Positions 1 to 11,100 of a stretch of DNA of 64,000 nucleotides are shown here, piece by piece. This DNA is from Cordylochernes scorpioides. Lineage: Eukaryota; Arthropoda; Arachnida; Pseudoscorpiones; Chernetidae. The notes under the pieces were generated by a model. It made no database searches and had not been told where the DNA came from. It worked only from the letters and a program-made list of their open reading frames with translations. The translations under genes and the position numbers were made by a program. The stretch's first letter is position 1; each line of letters begins with the position of its first letter. The stretch is from positions 68,113,941-68,177,940 of the forward strand of contig CP092871.1 of the NCBI GenBank assembly GCA_030710605.1. The letters are read 5' to 3'.

Positions 1-256
1 GTTCTTTTCTTACTTCACAAATTGAATAATATTCTGTCATATCGAGATAGGGAGACATTATTGTTTTCTGCTGTACCAGGAAATGGCTGATCTACAAATA
101 GCATAAAAATATATAGTTTATAAGATTTCTTATCATGTTTATCAATGCCATAGTCTCTATCCGCAAAAACTGACAATACAATTATGGCTTCCTTGATTAA
201 CTAGAAATATTTGGTCTTCTTAAGGTATTCAGTGTTTCAATGACATTGTGTGTTTA

Positions 257-454
257 CGCACGCGAGCAGAGTGCAATTCTTAAACATACTGAGGTACGAT
301 CAGCATATGCAATGTCTAGCCTTGTCATTCCTAATAGCCAATGCAAATTTCCAATAGCTTTTTTATAAGGGCAGCGACATGCTTCCCTTCTTTTAGACCC
401 TTCTGGAAGTATTCCAGGATCAAGAGTTGTCAAATCTTCATTCGAAGATTCCAG
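257..454 (-). pseudogene. Ty1/copia reverse transcriptase C-terminal fragment
   Basis: On the minus strand this codes about 66 residues containing PYKKAIGNLHWLL and TRLDIAYA. This is the conserved block at the C-terminal side of copia reverse transcriptase, usually PYR-x-IGSLxYL...TRPDIxYA. The upstream side ends exactly at the (TC)n tract at 455-468, beyond which Tx1-like LINE sequence begins. The fragment has no flanking LTRs or other copia domains here. It is a dead remnant that served as target for the LINE. The family call rests on the motif alone. Confidence 0.7.
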
Positions 455-468
455 TCTCTCTCTCTCTC
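455..468. repeat. (TC)n microsatellite at LINE 5' junction
   Basis: Seven TC dinucleotides lie exactly between the copia fragment and the first base homologous to the LINE copy at 18.6 kb. That second copy starts next to an (AC)n tract, so the shared element sequence begins right after a dinucleotide repeat in both cases. Confidence 0.85.
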
Positions 469-1820
469 GGCCGTGCGGCCACTCGGCGCGCGAGCTCCGC
501 ATTTTCTGGATCTGAGATAGTGGAGTTGAGTAAGCCAAGAGAATGGGCTGCAAGCTTATGTCAACCTCACCAAAATCGGCAAAGTCTCCGCCGAGGAATC
601 ACCAATTGAATCAGAAATGCCTGAAAGTCATTCAGATTTTAAAATGACAAGAATGCAAATACTAAGCCGGCGGCGGACGGCGGACATGCAAATTCTTGCA
701 GAAATTGGGCTGATTTCCCTGAACAGGAAGACCAGCATATCGAGAGACAAGATGTGATCTTCACCAAAGTGGACGGCTCCAAGAAGAAGCCGCATTACTC
801 TGACCACGCCAAGTCGGGGACCAAAAAGGGATGCATCCAGGCACCGGTAATCCCTTCAAACAGCAGCAGGCAACGAGCCACACCAAGACCCAGCAAGGTG
901 CAAGAGTGCCAGACCACCAGGTAGAAGCAGGCAACCTTCCGAGCAAGGTCGGCAGCGGGGCAGGCGGACCAATGTGTCTACCTGGAGTTCTGCCCAGACT
1001 TCACGCAAGAGAAGTACTTCGGTGCGTTGGAAGCCAAAATGGGTAAGGGAACCATCTAACAAAGATGGAGGGGCACATCCTGGACGGCCACTCCAGAGTG
1101 CAGCTCGCCGACAAACTAATAGAGGAGGGTCTCAACATCGAAAACGTCACCCTGCGTGCCTTCCCCCTCAGGAAGAGGGCCAAGAGAATCGTGCTCGGCA
1201 ACGTGCTCTTCTTCGTAGAGGACTCTGACCTCGTCACTGCGCTGCAGCCCTACGGAAATGTATGATGCAATAATAAATGATGCAACTGGAGGATTCCTGC
1301 TGGGCTGATGCTCGTCGAGAGGCTTTTATAACTCTGCGCGACGGAGTAAAGCTCTCCCAGATCCCTGCCCGGCTGGACGTCAAGGCCAAGGGAGTGGTCA
1401 CGCACGTATACGTGACCTACGACATCAAGTGTTCTCTGTGCTACAAGCAGGGACACAAGCGTACCAACTGTCCTCGCAAGACTGGTCTCCAGGAGGACAA
1501 GCTGATGCTCCCTGTGGATGCTCCTGATGCACGCCTTAAAGCCTGGAAAAAACCGCCCTCCACTTCGAACGCCCCTCCTCTTGCAGCAGCACCACCGGCT
1601 GCTGTTGTGGTCGCAGATCCTCCTTCCAGCGACACAGCGAGAGCAGAAGAGGCGAATCTCTGCCCGAATCTTCCCAAGAAAAGCGTTTTCTGGCTGAGAA
1701 TCAGATGGACGGTCTTCTGAAGAACAAAAAGACGTCTGAAGCCATCGCTCGTGCCCAGAAGCTGGGCCTGAACAGAGAAGAATTCCTTCAGGCAATCACG
1801 CACAATGGGGAAATGGACAG
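467..1820 (+). mobile_element. Tx1-like LINE copy 1, 5' part (5' UTR and ORF1)
   Basis: The first 60 bases (GTGCGGCCAC, then GCGAGCTCCGC) match the 5' end of the copy at 18591, so this is probably a true 5' end. ORF1-like coding follows with frameshifts. The segment stops where a BEL/Pao LTR starts at 1821. The element resumes at 8134 inside ORF2. The C-terminal part of ORF1 and the N-terminal part of the endonuclease are missing, so the BEL insertion is associated with a deletion. Confidence 0.8.
690..1820 (+). pseudogene. Tx1-like LINE ORF1 (RRM-like region and CCHC knuckle), broken
   Basis: Nucleic-acid-binding ORF1 of a Tx1-like LINE. Recognisable pieces fall in different frames: YLEFCPDF near 980, LRKRAKRIVLGNV near 1165, ADARREAFITLRDGVKL from 1304, and a CCHC zinc knuckle CSLCYKQGHKRTNC at about 1430-1471. 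The same blocks occur in the same order in the copy at 18.65 kb (FPFRKRAERIVVANL, TDGRREAFILLRDGVRL, CSKCGK). At least two frameshifts and stops separate the pieces, for example the stop just after YGNV near 1265. It cannot make a full protein. Confidence 0.8.
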
Positions 1821-2284
1821 TGACGCGACCATAGGTACTTTTGGGCCAACCGAGCGCTGGCAATACTGCACCCGCTGCCCCCCGCGCATGCGCGAGCAAA
1901 AAAAAAAAAAGAATACCCGCATCTCCGGTAAACAAAGCTGTCTCGACGCCAATGTTTGGTTTTGACAGGCCTGAAAAAGAACTATCTCTCATAAATTTTA
2001 ATAATTGGTTTTGAATAATATTTGTATTAATATTAATTTGTGTGATTTTTAAATAAATATTTCTTTCAATAAGTATTAAATTATTCATCACTGTTTTCTA
2101 CTTTAGGCCTCGCCATCCAGCGTTGTGACTCAATTCTTCTGATCACTGCAACAAAGATATTGATTTATCAATTTATAATTTTCAAGTCAGTTTCCAGCAT
2201 TACTGTAAAGCTAGGAGCTTTTAGTTCAGGTTAAGCCATCGGGACCTTGTATTGTCTTTTTTTTTTATTTAAGACAAGACAACA
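1821..2284 (+). repeat. 5' LTR of the BEL/Pao element
   Basis: Starts TGACGCG and ends ACAACA. It is repeated at 7734-8133. It contains an A run of 13 near 1899 (7 in the other LTR), a TTTAAATAAA-type AT-rich segment and a T run near 2258. The end is set by the TG...CA rule and by the GGCGCAGCC primer-binding region that follows. Confidence 0.8.
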
Positions 2285-2304
2285 TTTTGGCGCAGCCGGC
2301 AGGA
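2285..2304 (+). promoter_or_regulatory. Primer-binding region of the BEL/Pao element
   Basis: TTTTGGCGCAGCCGGCAGG follows the 5' LTR directly. TGGCG-type sequences here are typical tRNA primer sites in arthropod LTR elements. The matching tRNA was not identified. Confidence 0.55.
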
Positions 2305-2367
2305 TGCAGATTGAAGAATTACTGATTACACAAAGGTGCAACTGTGAACCAGTGATTACTTCTCAGG

Positions 2368-4183
2368 ATGGCTGACCAACCAGTTAGTAGTGCTGAACTG
2401 AAAAAGCTTAGGACGCCAGTGCGTGCAAGGTTCACCAAGGCGTTCAATGAGCTCGAAACAGAGATCAAGAAGAAGGAAGTCAAGAAAGCAGATGTAGAGA
2501 AAATCCTCCGCCGACTCCAGACCCACCATGAAAAGCTTTCAATATTGAACATGAGGATGGAAGAAGCTCTGCTACGAGAATCAGCGTCTGAAGACATTTT
2601 CACTGCCGAGTACGAATCCGTTTGTGAGTACGAAGATAATTTCAGTAACATTATGACTGATTACGAGGCTCTTGCGGAAAAGGATGACGTTAGTACAATC
2701 AGCGGCACAGCAGCAATGAACTATCGACTACCGAAGCTGGAGTTCAAGAAGTTTGGGGGAGAACCAAGAGAATGGATTACATTCTGGAGTCAGTTCAGCA
2801 CGATTGACCGGGATCCACAGATGCCTCCAGAAACTAAGTTTCAGTATCTCTTTCAAGCCACCGCCGAGAACTCCGAGGCAAGAGAAGCAGTCGAAAGTTT
2901 TCCACCGAGTGCCGACAACTACCCCTAAAGTCATCGAGTATATCAAATCACGTTTTGGAGAGGATGAAATGCTTGTTGAGATTTATGTACGTGACCTGCT
3001 TCAGAATGTGCTTCAGAATGTGAGAGCCGAAGGTAAGATGTCTGTAGTGAAGCTTTACGATAGACTGGAGACACAACTGCGAGCATTAGAAACATTGGGC
3101 GTCGCTCGTGACAAGTTTGCGGCTATGCTGTACTCCCTCGTCGAATCAACGCTACCAGAGGACACCCTTAGAGTATGGGAACGAAGTCAATATACGGTGA
3201 GCGGAAGAGGAGTACAGGATAAGTTGACACAACTCATGACGTTTTTGAAGACAGAAGTGAAGGGCGAGAGTCGAGTGAATATGGCCAAAGCAGCTTTCAA
3301 GATCGACAACAATCAAGATGCGAAGGATGATCGATCAAACAGGAAATCTCTTTCTAAGAAGAATACTGGAAGTAAAATGCCGACGGCTACTGACCTCGCC
3401 AACACCACTCAGATGCGAAACAACTGCATCTTTTGTGGGAATGGTCACCCGAGTCAAGAATGCTACAGTGGACAGCGGATGCATCTACCAGAGAAGAAAG
3501 ATAAGGCTAAAGGGAAGAATGTTTGTTTTTGGTGCCTGCTTCCTGGCCACGGATTCAAGAAATGCCGGATTAAGCCACGTTGTCCTGTCTGCGGAGGGAA
3601 GCATTACCCCATTATGTGTCCTACTTTGGAAGCCCAGAAGACTTCTCATCTCCAAAAAGCGGAACTAAAGGTTTCAAGGGAAAGTCCTGCAACAAATCAA
3701 GAGACCGCCAATCAATTCACGTCAACAACTTTGAACAACGCTACCGTGGGAGGAGTCTATCTAAAAACTCTGATAGTCAAGATAAGCGGACCAAAGGGGA
3801 AGCATAATGTTCGAGTGTTGCTTGACTGTGGATCCCAGCGGTCCTATATTTCAAAGAGAATGGTGGACGCACTGGGCCTAAAGAGAGTGCAGCAAGTTAC
3901 ACTTACCCACAATCTGTTTGGAGGCGGAGAAATTCGTCAAAAGAAGCACAATGTGTACAAAGTAAATGTTTCCAGCCTCAACAACGAATACATGGATGAT
4001 CTCAAATTCTTGGATCAGGAAGTAATTTGCGGACACATCAGTCAAGTACAGGATCATACTATACTCAATGAGTTAAAAGCTCGAGGGATCAACTTGACTG
4101 ACATATGCCAAGGTGAAGAGATATCAATCCACATGTTGATTGGTTCAGACTTGCTTAGCAGCATTCTGACAGGCAGAATGTAA
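2368..4183 (+). pseudogene. BEL/Pao gag and aspartic protease, frameshifted
   Basis: ATG at 2368 follows the leader. The N-terminal 150 residues are helical and charged, then comes the Pao-type gag core (LPKLEFKKFGGEPREW). Frame 1 ends at 2928, where one extra base in a CCCCT context moves coding to frame 2. Three CCHC/CCHH knuckles follow at about 3424-3620 (CIFCGNGHPSQEC, CFWCLLPGHGFKKC, CPVCGGKHYPIMC). The retropepsin motif LLDCGSQRSYI lies near 3820, with Cys in place of the more usual Thr of DTG/DSG. An in-frame TAA at 4181 interrupts the polyprotein before RT. Capsid and protease functions are inferred from family. Confidence 0.85.
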
Positions 4184-7100
4184 ATATTGCAAAATGGAGT
4201 TGTGGCAACAGAAACCAAGTTGGGGTGGACAGTAATGGGACCAGCAATAGGGAAAGACATGGAAGATTCATGCCTGATCGTGACTTCATTTCACGTTAAC
4301 AGTTTCGACGTTCAGGATTTATGGAAATTAGATGTGCTTGGCATCATGGATGCAGCAGAAACAAAATCTAGGAAAGATTTAATCGAAGCCTCCAACACTC
4401 ATTTCAAGGAGACTGTGAAACGAGACGAAAGCGGAAGGTACATCGTGTCACTACCATGGATAGCTGGACATCCACCAGTTCCGGTCAATCGCCGAACTAC
4501 AGAAAATAGATTGCTGACTACAACAAGGAATGTCCAGGGCAAGATGCTGTATGAGAAGTATGATACTATTTTTTAGGAGTGGGAAAAAGATAGATTCATC
4601 GAGGAAGTTGAGGATAAATGGGAGGAGTGCAGTTATCTTCCTCATCGCCCAGTGCTCAAGGATAGTCACACCACTCCTATTCCTCCAGTATTCGACGCAA
4701 GTTGAGAGAAAAAGGGGCTCCCATCATTAAATCAATGTCTGGAAAAAGGAGACAACCTGATTGAGCTCATTTCTGATTTGCTCTTGCGGTTTAGACTTGG
4801 AAAGTATGGCATCATTGCAGACATGCGAAAAGCTTTTCTCCAGATTCAGGTTCGAGAAGAAGATCGTGAATTCCTTCGGTTCCTTTGGTGGAAAAAGGAC
4901 CAGAAGACACTAAAATTTTACAGGCATTGCCGAGTAGTCTTTGGCCTTACCTCAAGTCCTTTTCTGCTAGCTGCAACCATTAAGTATCATTTGAGCCTGC
5001 CGCAGTTTCAAGATAATAGGTGCGCAGAACTTCTTGCCCGAAGTTTTTACGTTGACAACTGCATTCTTAGTTTGTCATCTACACATGATGTCAAAAAATT
5101 TATCAAGGATTCCTCCGACATCATGATGCAAGCCAAATTTGAGTTACGAGACTGGATGTGGAATGAACCTGGAATCACAGAACAAGATCCAGCCTCTATT
5201 TTGGGTATGAAATGGCACCTTCAGACTGACACTATTGCCATTAATGTGCAGTCATTGAAAAATATAGATGAAGAAAAATCAATCACAAAGAGAAGTATCT
5301 TGTCAGCCTGCCATCGCATTTTTGATCCGATTCAATTTACCTGTCCAGCTACAATCAAGATTAAGAAGATGGTTCAAGATGCTTGGAAGGAGAATAAATC
5401 ATGGGATGAACAGCTGAACGAAGACAGACGGGCCGAGTTCATAAAATGGAGGAAGCAAGCTTTAGAATTGGATCATATCAAGATACCTCGATGGATCTTA
5501 CCTATCAAAGGAAGAACAACATTGCACGTGTTTTGTGACGCTTCAGCTATAGCGTACGCAACGGTGATCTTCATGCGAATAGAGAATGCGTCAGTCATAG
5601 TAGTGCGATTCGTTGAAGCAAGAAATCGACTGGCAACTATTAAGAGGATCACGATTCCACGACTGGAACTATTAGCCTGTTTGATTGGAGCACGACTGTT
5701 GGTGCATGTTCTGGAAAATTTAGAAGAAAGTCCGGAGAAGATTCAATGTTGGACAGACTCCAGTCCTGCCCTATACTGGATACAACAACAAGAGAATTGG
5801 GCTCAGTTCGTTTCCAACCGTGTCAAGGAGATCACAACACTTACGAAGAGTGAAGATTGGAACCATGTCGCAGGGGAACACAATCCAGCAGATCTCCCAT
5901 CCCGTGGTGAATCCCCATCGAAATTCACAAAATCCGGATGGTGGGAGGGACCAAAATGGCTTCAGGAAAAGAAAGAAGACTGGCCAGTATCAAAAGTACA
6001 GTATGATCTGGAAGCCATTGAAGAAGAGAGGAGGAAGACTGTGGTGGCTGGATTTGTAGCCAAAAAGCCCGAGGAGAATCCATGGTATCTGAATTTATAC
6101 GAGGGAAAACGTGAAGTGACTCTAACACAAATACTGAGAGTAATCGCGTGGATGCTACGTTTCAAGCCCTCTGAATACAAAGGAGATATCATCTCACAAG
6201 AGGAGCTAGACAGTGCTGAAAAGTCCCTAGTTAAGATAATACAGAGTGAATCGATCGGTGAGGAAGATCCCAAGATGAAGCAGCTACACGCGTTCCAAGA
6301 TAAAGAAGGATTATGGAGAGTGAAAACGAGGATAGTGAATCGAAATGACGATGAACTGTTCCGATTGCCAATTTTGATCCCAACGAATCATCCGGTCACA
6401 GAGCTAATTGTGAAATCAGTCCACCAGAAAATGTACCACTGTGGAGCCCAGACGCTGCGATCAGTACTAAGAGAGAAGTTCTGGATTCCAAAAGCTCGAC
6501 AACTAGTTCGTCATGTAATTCATAAATGTCCTCGCTGTCGACGATTTGAAACCAAGCGAGTCGACGTACCAGAAGCATCGTTGCCTCAACATCGCGTACG
6601 AGATGTTGTGGTTTTTGATGTGACAGGAATTGACCTCGGAGGACCTTTATATCTGGAAGATGGACAGAAGGTTTGGTTCGTCATCTTCACCTGTGGCGTA
6701 TACCGTGCGGTCCACCTCGAACTGGTGACTTCCTTATCGACGGAAGCATTGGTGGGAGCAGTAGAGAGGTTCGTAGCAAGACGAAGTTGCCCTGCAGTCA
6801 TCTACTCAGATAATAGGACGAATCTAGTTGGACTCCGGAACGAGCTTTATCGAGTTAATTTTGGAGTGAAATGGAAGCTCAATCCTCCGGCAGCACCGTG
6901 GTGGGGAGGTTGGATCGAGAGAATTATTGGACTCACCAAAAAGCTGCTTCGAAGATTGCTGGGAAATCGTGTTGTCAACTACGAAGAGATGGTGACGATC
7001 CTCGAAAACTGTGAACGAGTTATCAACGCGCGACCACTCACCTACATTGCTGAGGACAATGATGACCTTGTGCCATTAACCCCAGAGATGTTCCTTCGAG

Positions 7101-7617
7101 AACCAAGACCTGAAGGAGAGATTGATCTAAATGAATTCAGGTGTAACTTTGGGAAGAGCTATGAGAAACGCAAACGACTCCTGAAGGAATTCCGTAAGAG
7201 GTTCAGAAGCGAGTACCTAGGATTGTTGGTGCATCACGACAATCGCAAGAAACAACGACAGTTAAAAGTTGGAGATATCGTCCTTGTGGAGGTTGAAAAC
7301 AGGAAGCAAATAAACTGACCTATGGGAAAGATTACGAAGGTGTTTCCTGGAATTGACAATGTGCGAAGACTTGTGGAAGTTAAGACTAAGTCTGGGTTCT
7401 TGAAGCGTGCAGTTCAACGATTGTTCCCACTTGAAGTACCATCTGAGGACGTAGAGCAAGGCGACGGGGAGCTTAAGCCAGCGGAGGATGAGATCGTCAG
7501 GGAGAAACACCCGGTGTGGAGTCCGTGTCAGTGCAAGAGAAAACTACTCCAGTAAAAGTAGGGAAAGTTTACACGCGTTCTGGAAGAAAAGTCAAGTTAC
7601 CGATTAGGTTTAAGTGA
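4184..7617 (+). pseudogene. BEL/Pao pol: RT, RNase H, integrase, with in-frame stops
   Basis: One reading frame carries the pol domains in BEL order. RT has IIADMRKAFLQIQV near 4810, VFGLTSSPFLLAA and YVDN at 5048-5059, an Asn variant of YVDD. RNase H has VFCDASAIAYA and CWTDSSPALYW. The integrase has an H2C2 finger (HQKMYHCGAQ...CPRCRRF), then GIDLGGPL, IYSDN and WWGGWIERI, the usual three acidic catalytic sites. The YSDN motif is followed by Arg where Gly is usual. In-frame stops occur at 4574 (TAG), 4703 (TGA) and 7316 (TGA), with a further frameshift near 7515. The element is dead but structurally complete. Confidence 0.9.
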
Positions 7618-7733
7618 AGTTTGAGAGAAAATTTAATCATAAAACATTCTGTTAGATTTGAGATAATTCCTTCTTTGTTTTTTAAAATTAATATTGACCT
7701 TATAGCAAAGTTTAAAAGGTCAAGGTGGGAGAG

Positions 7734-8133
7734 TGACGCGACCATAGGTACTTTTGGGCCAACCGAGCGCTGGCAACACTGCACCCGCTGCCCCCCGCGC
7801 ATGCGCGAGCAAAAAAAAGAATACCCGCATCTCCGGTAAACAAAGCTGTCTCGACGCCAACGTTTGGTTTTGACAGGCCTGAAAAAGAACTATCTCTCAT
7901 AAATTTTAATAATTGGTTTTGAATAATATTTGTATTAATATTAATTTGTGTGATTTTTAAATAAATATTTCTTTCAATAAGTATTAAATTATTCATCACT
8001 GTTTTCTACTTTAGGCCTCGCCATCCAGCGTTGTGACTCAATTCTTCTGATCACTGCAACAAAGATATTGATTTATCAATTTATAATTTTCAAGTCAGTT
8101 TCCAGCATTACTGTAAAGCTAGGAGCTTTTAGT
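7734..8133 (+). repeat. Truncated 3' LTR of the BEL/Pao element
   Basis: Begins TGACGCG directly after the purine-rich tract AAGGTGGGAGAG (7722-7733), which is the expected polypurine tract. It matches 1821-2225 and then switches abruptly to LINE ORF2 at 8134. The last roughly 58 bases of the LTR, including its ACA end, are absent. Confidence 0.85.
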
Positions 8134-8653
8134 GGTTCTCGGGGACCTGAACATCTCCGAGGAGTCGGCGAAGGACCTGGCATCGGGTTCAGCAGAAGCC
8201 CTCGCGGAGCTCCTGGACCAAGCCGACCTCGTCGACGTCGCCACCTTCTTCGATGCTGCACTGGAGCACACCAGGGTTGCCACTATCGGAAGCCGGGTCG
8301 ACGCGCGTCGTCTGGACAGAATCCTACTTCCATCAGGCTTCTGCGACCGCGTCACCCACTACCAAACTATCGACTATGCCTACTCGGACCACCGTGCCGT
8401 CCTGATCCAAGTTGGAGACCCAGCTCCTACAAAGCTTCCCTGCATTGGCAAGCTGCTACGGTCAGACCTATTTTCCGAACGAATGGCAACGTTCATCGAT
8501 GAAATATCGGAAGACCTAGCAAATACTTCACCTTCGATGTTATGGGAACACTGGACCAGGATAAAAGCTGAACTAGTCGCGGAGATACGATCACTGGCGC
8601 CTGCCCTCGCCGAGTCCGGCGGAGGATACCTCGAAAGACAAGCCACTTCCTGA
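8132..8653 (+). pseudogene. LINE ORF2 endonuclease (EEP fold), N-terminally truncated
   Basis: Codes VLGDLNISEE (the GDFN/GDLN catalytic block), RRLDRILLPSGF and YSDHRAVLIQ (the catalytic SDH block). These are the C-terminal half of an apurinic-like endonuclease that nicks target DNA in non-LTR retrotransposition. The N-terminal half (the block equivalent to INARGL and QET in the second copy) is absent. The reading frame runs to 8653 and then shifts. Confidence 0.8.
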
Positions 8654-10710
8654 GGCGGAGACTGGAGGACGACACTGCCCGCTCCGACTATCCTTCCTTG
8701 TCAGACCTCGGGCGTTCCGTCCGAGCTAGATGTCGCTCTTCTTCCACCTTCACCGACGACGACGGCAACGCCTATCCAGGGGCCAGCTTAGAGGTTTCTT
8801 TTTGGAACGTTTGAGGAGTCGCTTCGCCCAGGCTCCAAGCTCGGCAGAATCCATCGCCGACTTCACTGAAGTGACCCCCTTGGAGTTCCACAAATGGGAA
8901 CAGCTCTTTCTCGCCGACATCTACCGCGACCAGATAGCGGCATCCATCCACCGCCTGCCAAACGGCCGTCTGGATGGGACGGATTACCCTGCGAGTTTGC
9001 CAAGGCCTTTGAGGATTTCTTCGCCGAAGTCCTTTGGCAAGTCTTCGAGGCTTCTCGACTCCGCGGGGCCCTGCCTTCATCTTCAAAGCGCATCAAGGTC
9101 AGCCTGCTGCCGAAATCGCACGGTGGTCCGGGTCATTCCGACCAATCAGCCTACCAACGACCGACTACAGGGTCCTCAGCGGCGTGCTCATGGACCGTCT
9201 ACGACGTCATCTGCCGAACCTCGTGCCCGACTGTCAGACCTACGCCGTTTCAGGACGGTCATCCTTCTGGAACATTGCGCAAGTAGCAAACATCGTCGCC
9301 TGGGCAGCGAGACAGGACACACCGCTGGCCGTCATCTCCCTAGACCTAAAGTCGGCCTTCGACATCCTGAGCAGGAGCTACCTGCTCGCCCTGCTGGAGA
9401 ACCTAGGCCTGCCATCTGCCTTCCTCGAGTGGATTACTGTTCTCTACGGGGAAGCAGACGCCTCCATCCGGATCGGAGATGTATACACCAGAGCCTTCCC
9501 GCTTCTCAACGGGGTGAGGCAGGGCTGCCGTCTCAGCGCCGCTCTCTTCAGCATCGGAGTAGGGCCTCTACTACGCCGCCTTGAGAGGATCTTGGGCCGC
9601 GGCAGCGTGGTCGCCTATGCGGCGGATGACATCGTACTCTTCATCAGGGACGACGCTCAGTTTGAACTCGTTCCCCTGATCTTCGAAGAGTTCCGCATGG
9701 CCTCTAGGGTGGCTGTCAACTTCAGCAAGAGCTGCGGGCTCCGGTGCGGTTTCTGGAGGCACCGGACGGATTCTCCTCTGGGGATCACCTGGACGTCCGA
9801 ATCGTTAAATATCCTGGGCTGCACGATCACCGCCGGGAACACCGTTGCCTCCCAGGCCTCCCACCTGATGGGGCTGCTAGAGCGAGCCATCGCGAGATGG
9901 TCTCCCTTCGTTCGCGGGCTGTCTCTGGTGGGTCGTTCCCGCGCGGCCAACTGCTTGGTCCTGGGTTCCATCCTGCACCACCTCCACGGCTACGTTCCAC
10001 CTGAAACTACCATCGGCCGGTTGCAGGCGCGGCTGGCGCGCTTCGTGTTGGGTACGAGCCGAGTCTCGTGGCACCCTGGGGGCATTCTGGCTCTCCCAGT
10101 CTCCGAGGGTGGCGTCGGCCTGCTTGACATCGCGGGCCAGCTTTGGCTTGCCTGCCTGAAGGGCGTTCAGGCTTCTCTGCCCGGAGCCGCCAACGGCTAC
10201 TCTTGGCTGTTCCGTAGCCGGACGTGGATGACATCGCCGGCTCCAGACGTCTGGCTCTCACCGAGGAGAAGGAGGCTGCTGAGTCTCTGGGAATCCTTGT
10301 CCAGCATTCTTGCGCTGAACCACCGAATTCTCCATCCTGCCAGCCTGAGGTCTCTGCGTATTCGAGGCGACAACAGGTTCCTGCAGCCGCCAGACCTGCT
10401 GCCTCCCGACCGCTGGCTACAGGAGACTGTTAAGGACTTCTCAGATAGCGCCCCTGCTATTGTATGCTCAACGCGGGCTGCGCTGCTGGACGCACAGCAC
10501 CTCGGGACCTTCTGCCAGAGACTACTGCAGGAAATTGCCAGCTCCAGATATCATGCGGAGTACGAGGCGAAGACCATCGTTCTGAGGGGCTCAACAACGT
10601 CCATTACCCGCCTAAACAGCCAGAACGCGCGCCGGGCACTGGACGCTGCACGGCTCCAGGCTCATCCTGCTGCACCAAAAATATTTTTGGTCGCAGTGGT
10701 ACAACCTGCT
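8134..10710 (+). mobile_element. Tx1-like LINE copy 1, 3' part (ORF2)
   Basis: Continuation of the LINE begun at 467, resuming inside the ORF2 endonuclease. Sequence order matches the copy at 20.7-23.2 kb. The 3' end is missing: homology fades near 10700 and a hammerhead-containing repeat starts at 10716, so ORF2 lacks its C-terminal Cys/His region. GC content is far above the flanks. Confidence 0.82.
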
Positions 10711-10719
10711 CAACGCTGA
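8730..10719 (+). pseudogene. LINE ORF2 reverse transcriptase, frameshifted
   Basis: RT begins in one frame (PLEFHKWEQLFLADIYR), shifts near 8955 to GWDGLPCEFAKAFEDFF, and shifts again near 9130. It then stays open to 10719. Motifs include FRPISLPTTDYRVLS, LDLKSAFDIL, NGVRQGCRLSAALF and a catalytic box at 9616-9630. The box reads YAADD, with one extra Ala codon compared with YADD in copy 2. That insertion in the active-site loop would be expected to impair catalysis. The thumb region follows (RGLSLVGRSRAANCL). The C-terminal CCHC region is lost at the 10.7-kb junction. Confidence 0.85.
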
Positions 10720-10739
10720 CGAGCGCCAATAGCGCGAAA
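10716..10739 (+). ncRNA. Hammerhead-type ribozyme core (PLE type)
   Basis: CTGACGA is followed by a perfect 4-bp stem GCGC/GCGC with loop CAATA and then GAAA. This is the hammerhead core CUGANGA - stem II - GAAA. A second copy lies at 25686-25709 on the minus strand. Hammerheads of this compact form are known in Penelope-like elements. I could not find a convincing stem I or a clear NUH cleavage site in cis, so activity is unproven. Confidence 0.5.
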
Positions 10740-10882
10740 CGGGTTCGTGGATGGCTTTTCTTGATTTATCAAGAAAATGGGTTGACCAACTATCAGGGAA
10801 CAGGTTAAATCAATGTTTAGTTGATTTCTGTTACACTAGATGCCGCTCTGCCATCTAAAAGGCACATGGTAGGATATGCTTC
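10716..10882 (+). repeat. Hammerhead-headed repeat, copy A
   Basis: About 165 bases shared with 25533-25709 (minus strand) and partly with 26220-26335 (minus strand). Shared blocks include the hammerhead core, GGCTTTTCTTGATTTATCAA, AGGGAACAGGTTAAATCAA and the ATCCTACCATG-like end. The repeat joins LINE copy 1 directly. It is probably a PLE-derived non-autonomous repeat. Confidence 0.65.
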
Positions 10883-10984
10883 TTTATTTTTATTCCTCTA
10901 TATTGTTTTGAAAATAGAGCAATCCATACTTAAATCATTAGATAATAAAAAGGCATATATTAGATTTAATAAAAGATTTATTTG

Positions 10985-11100
10985 CCAATATTTCGGTTAG
11001 CAGAACGCCAAACCTTTATCAACGTATTACATTTTTGTATTACCTATATAATATATATAGCCTTGATAAAGGTTTGGCGTTCAGCCAACCGAAATATTGT
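10985..11100. repeat. Inverted pair of PLE-type hairpin motifs
   Basis: CTTTATCAACG in inverted form at 10987-11024 and CCTTGATAAAGG...CCGAAATATTG at 11061-11098 form mirror copies. Each has the layout TTGATAAA - GC-rich hairpin (GGTTTGGC/GCCAACC) - GAAA. This resembles a decayed hammerhead core in Penelope-like terminal repeats. The flanks (AAATAAATATTTTATTAAATC) are also mirrored. Confidence 0.55.

Larger units (their letters stand above)
1821..8133 (+). mobile_element. BEL/Pao LTR retrotransposon, 3' LTR truncated
   Basis: Two direct LTRs flank one gag-pol coding region. The 5' LTR (1821-2284) begins TGACGCGACC and ends ACAACA before a TTTTGGCGCAGCC primer-binding region. The 3' LTR starts at 7734 after a purine tract, but shared sequence stops at 8133, about 58 bases short of the 5' LTR end. 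Flanks show no target-site duplication. This fits a deletion that removed the LTR end together with part of the host LINE. Aligned LTR parts differ at only a few sites plus an A-run length difference, so the insertion is fairly young despite several stops. Confidence 0.88.
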
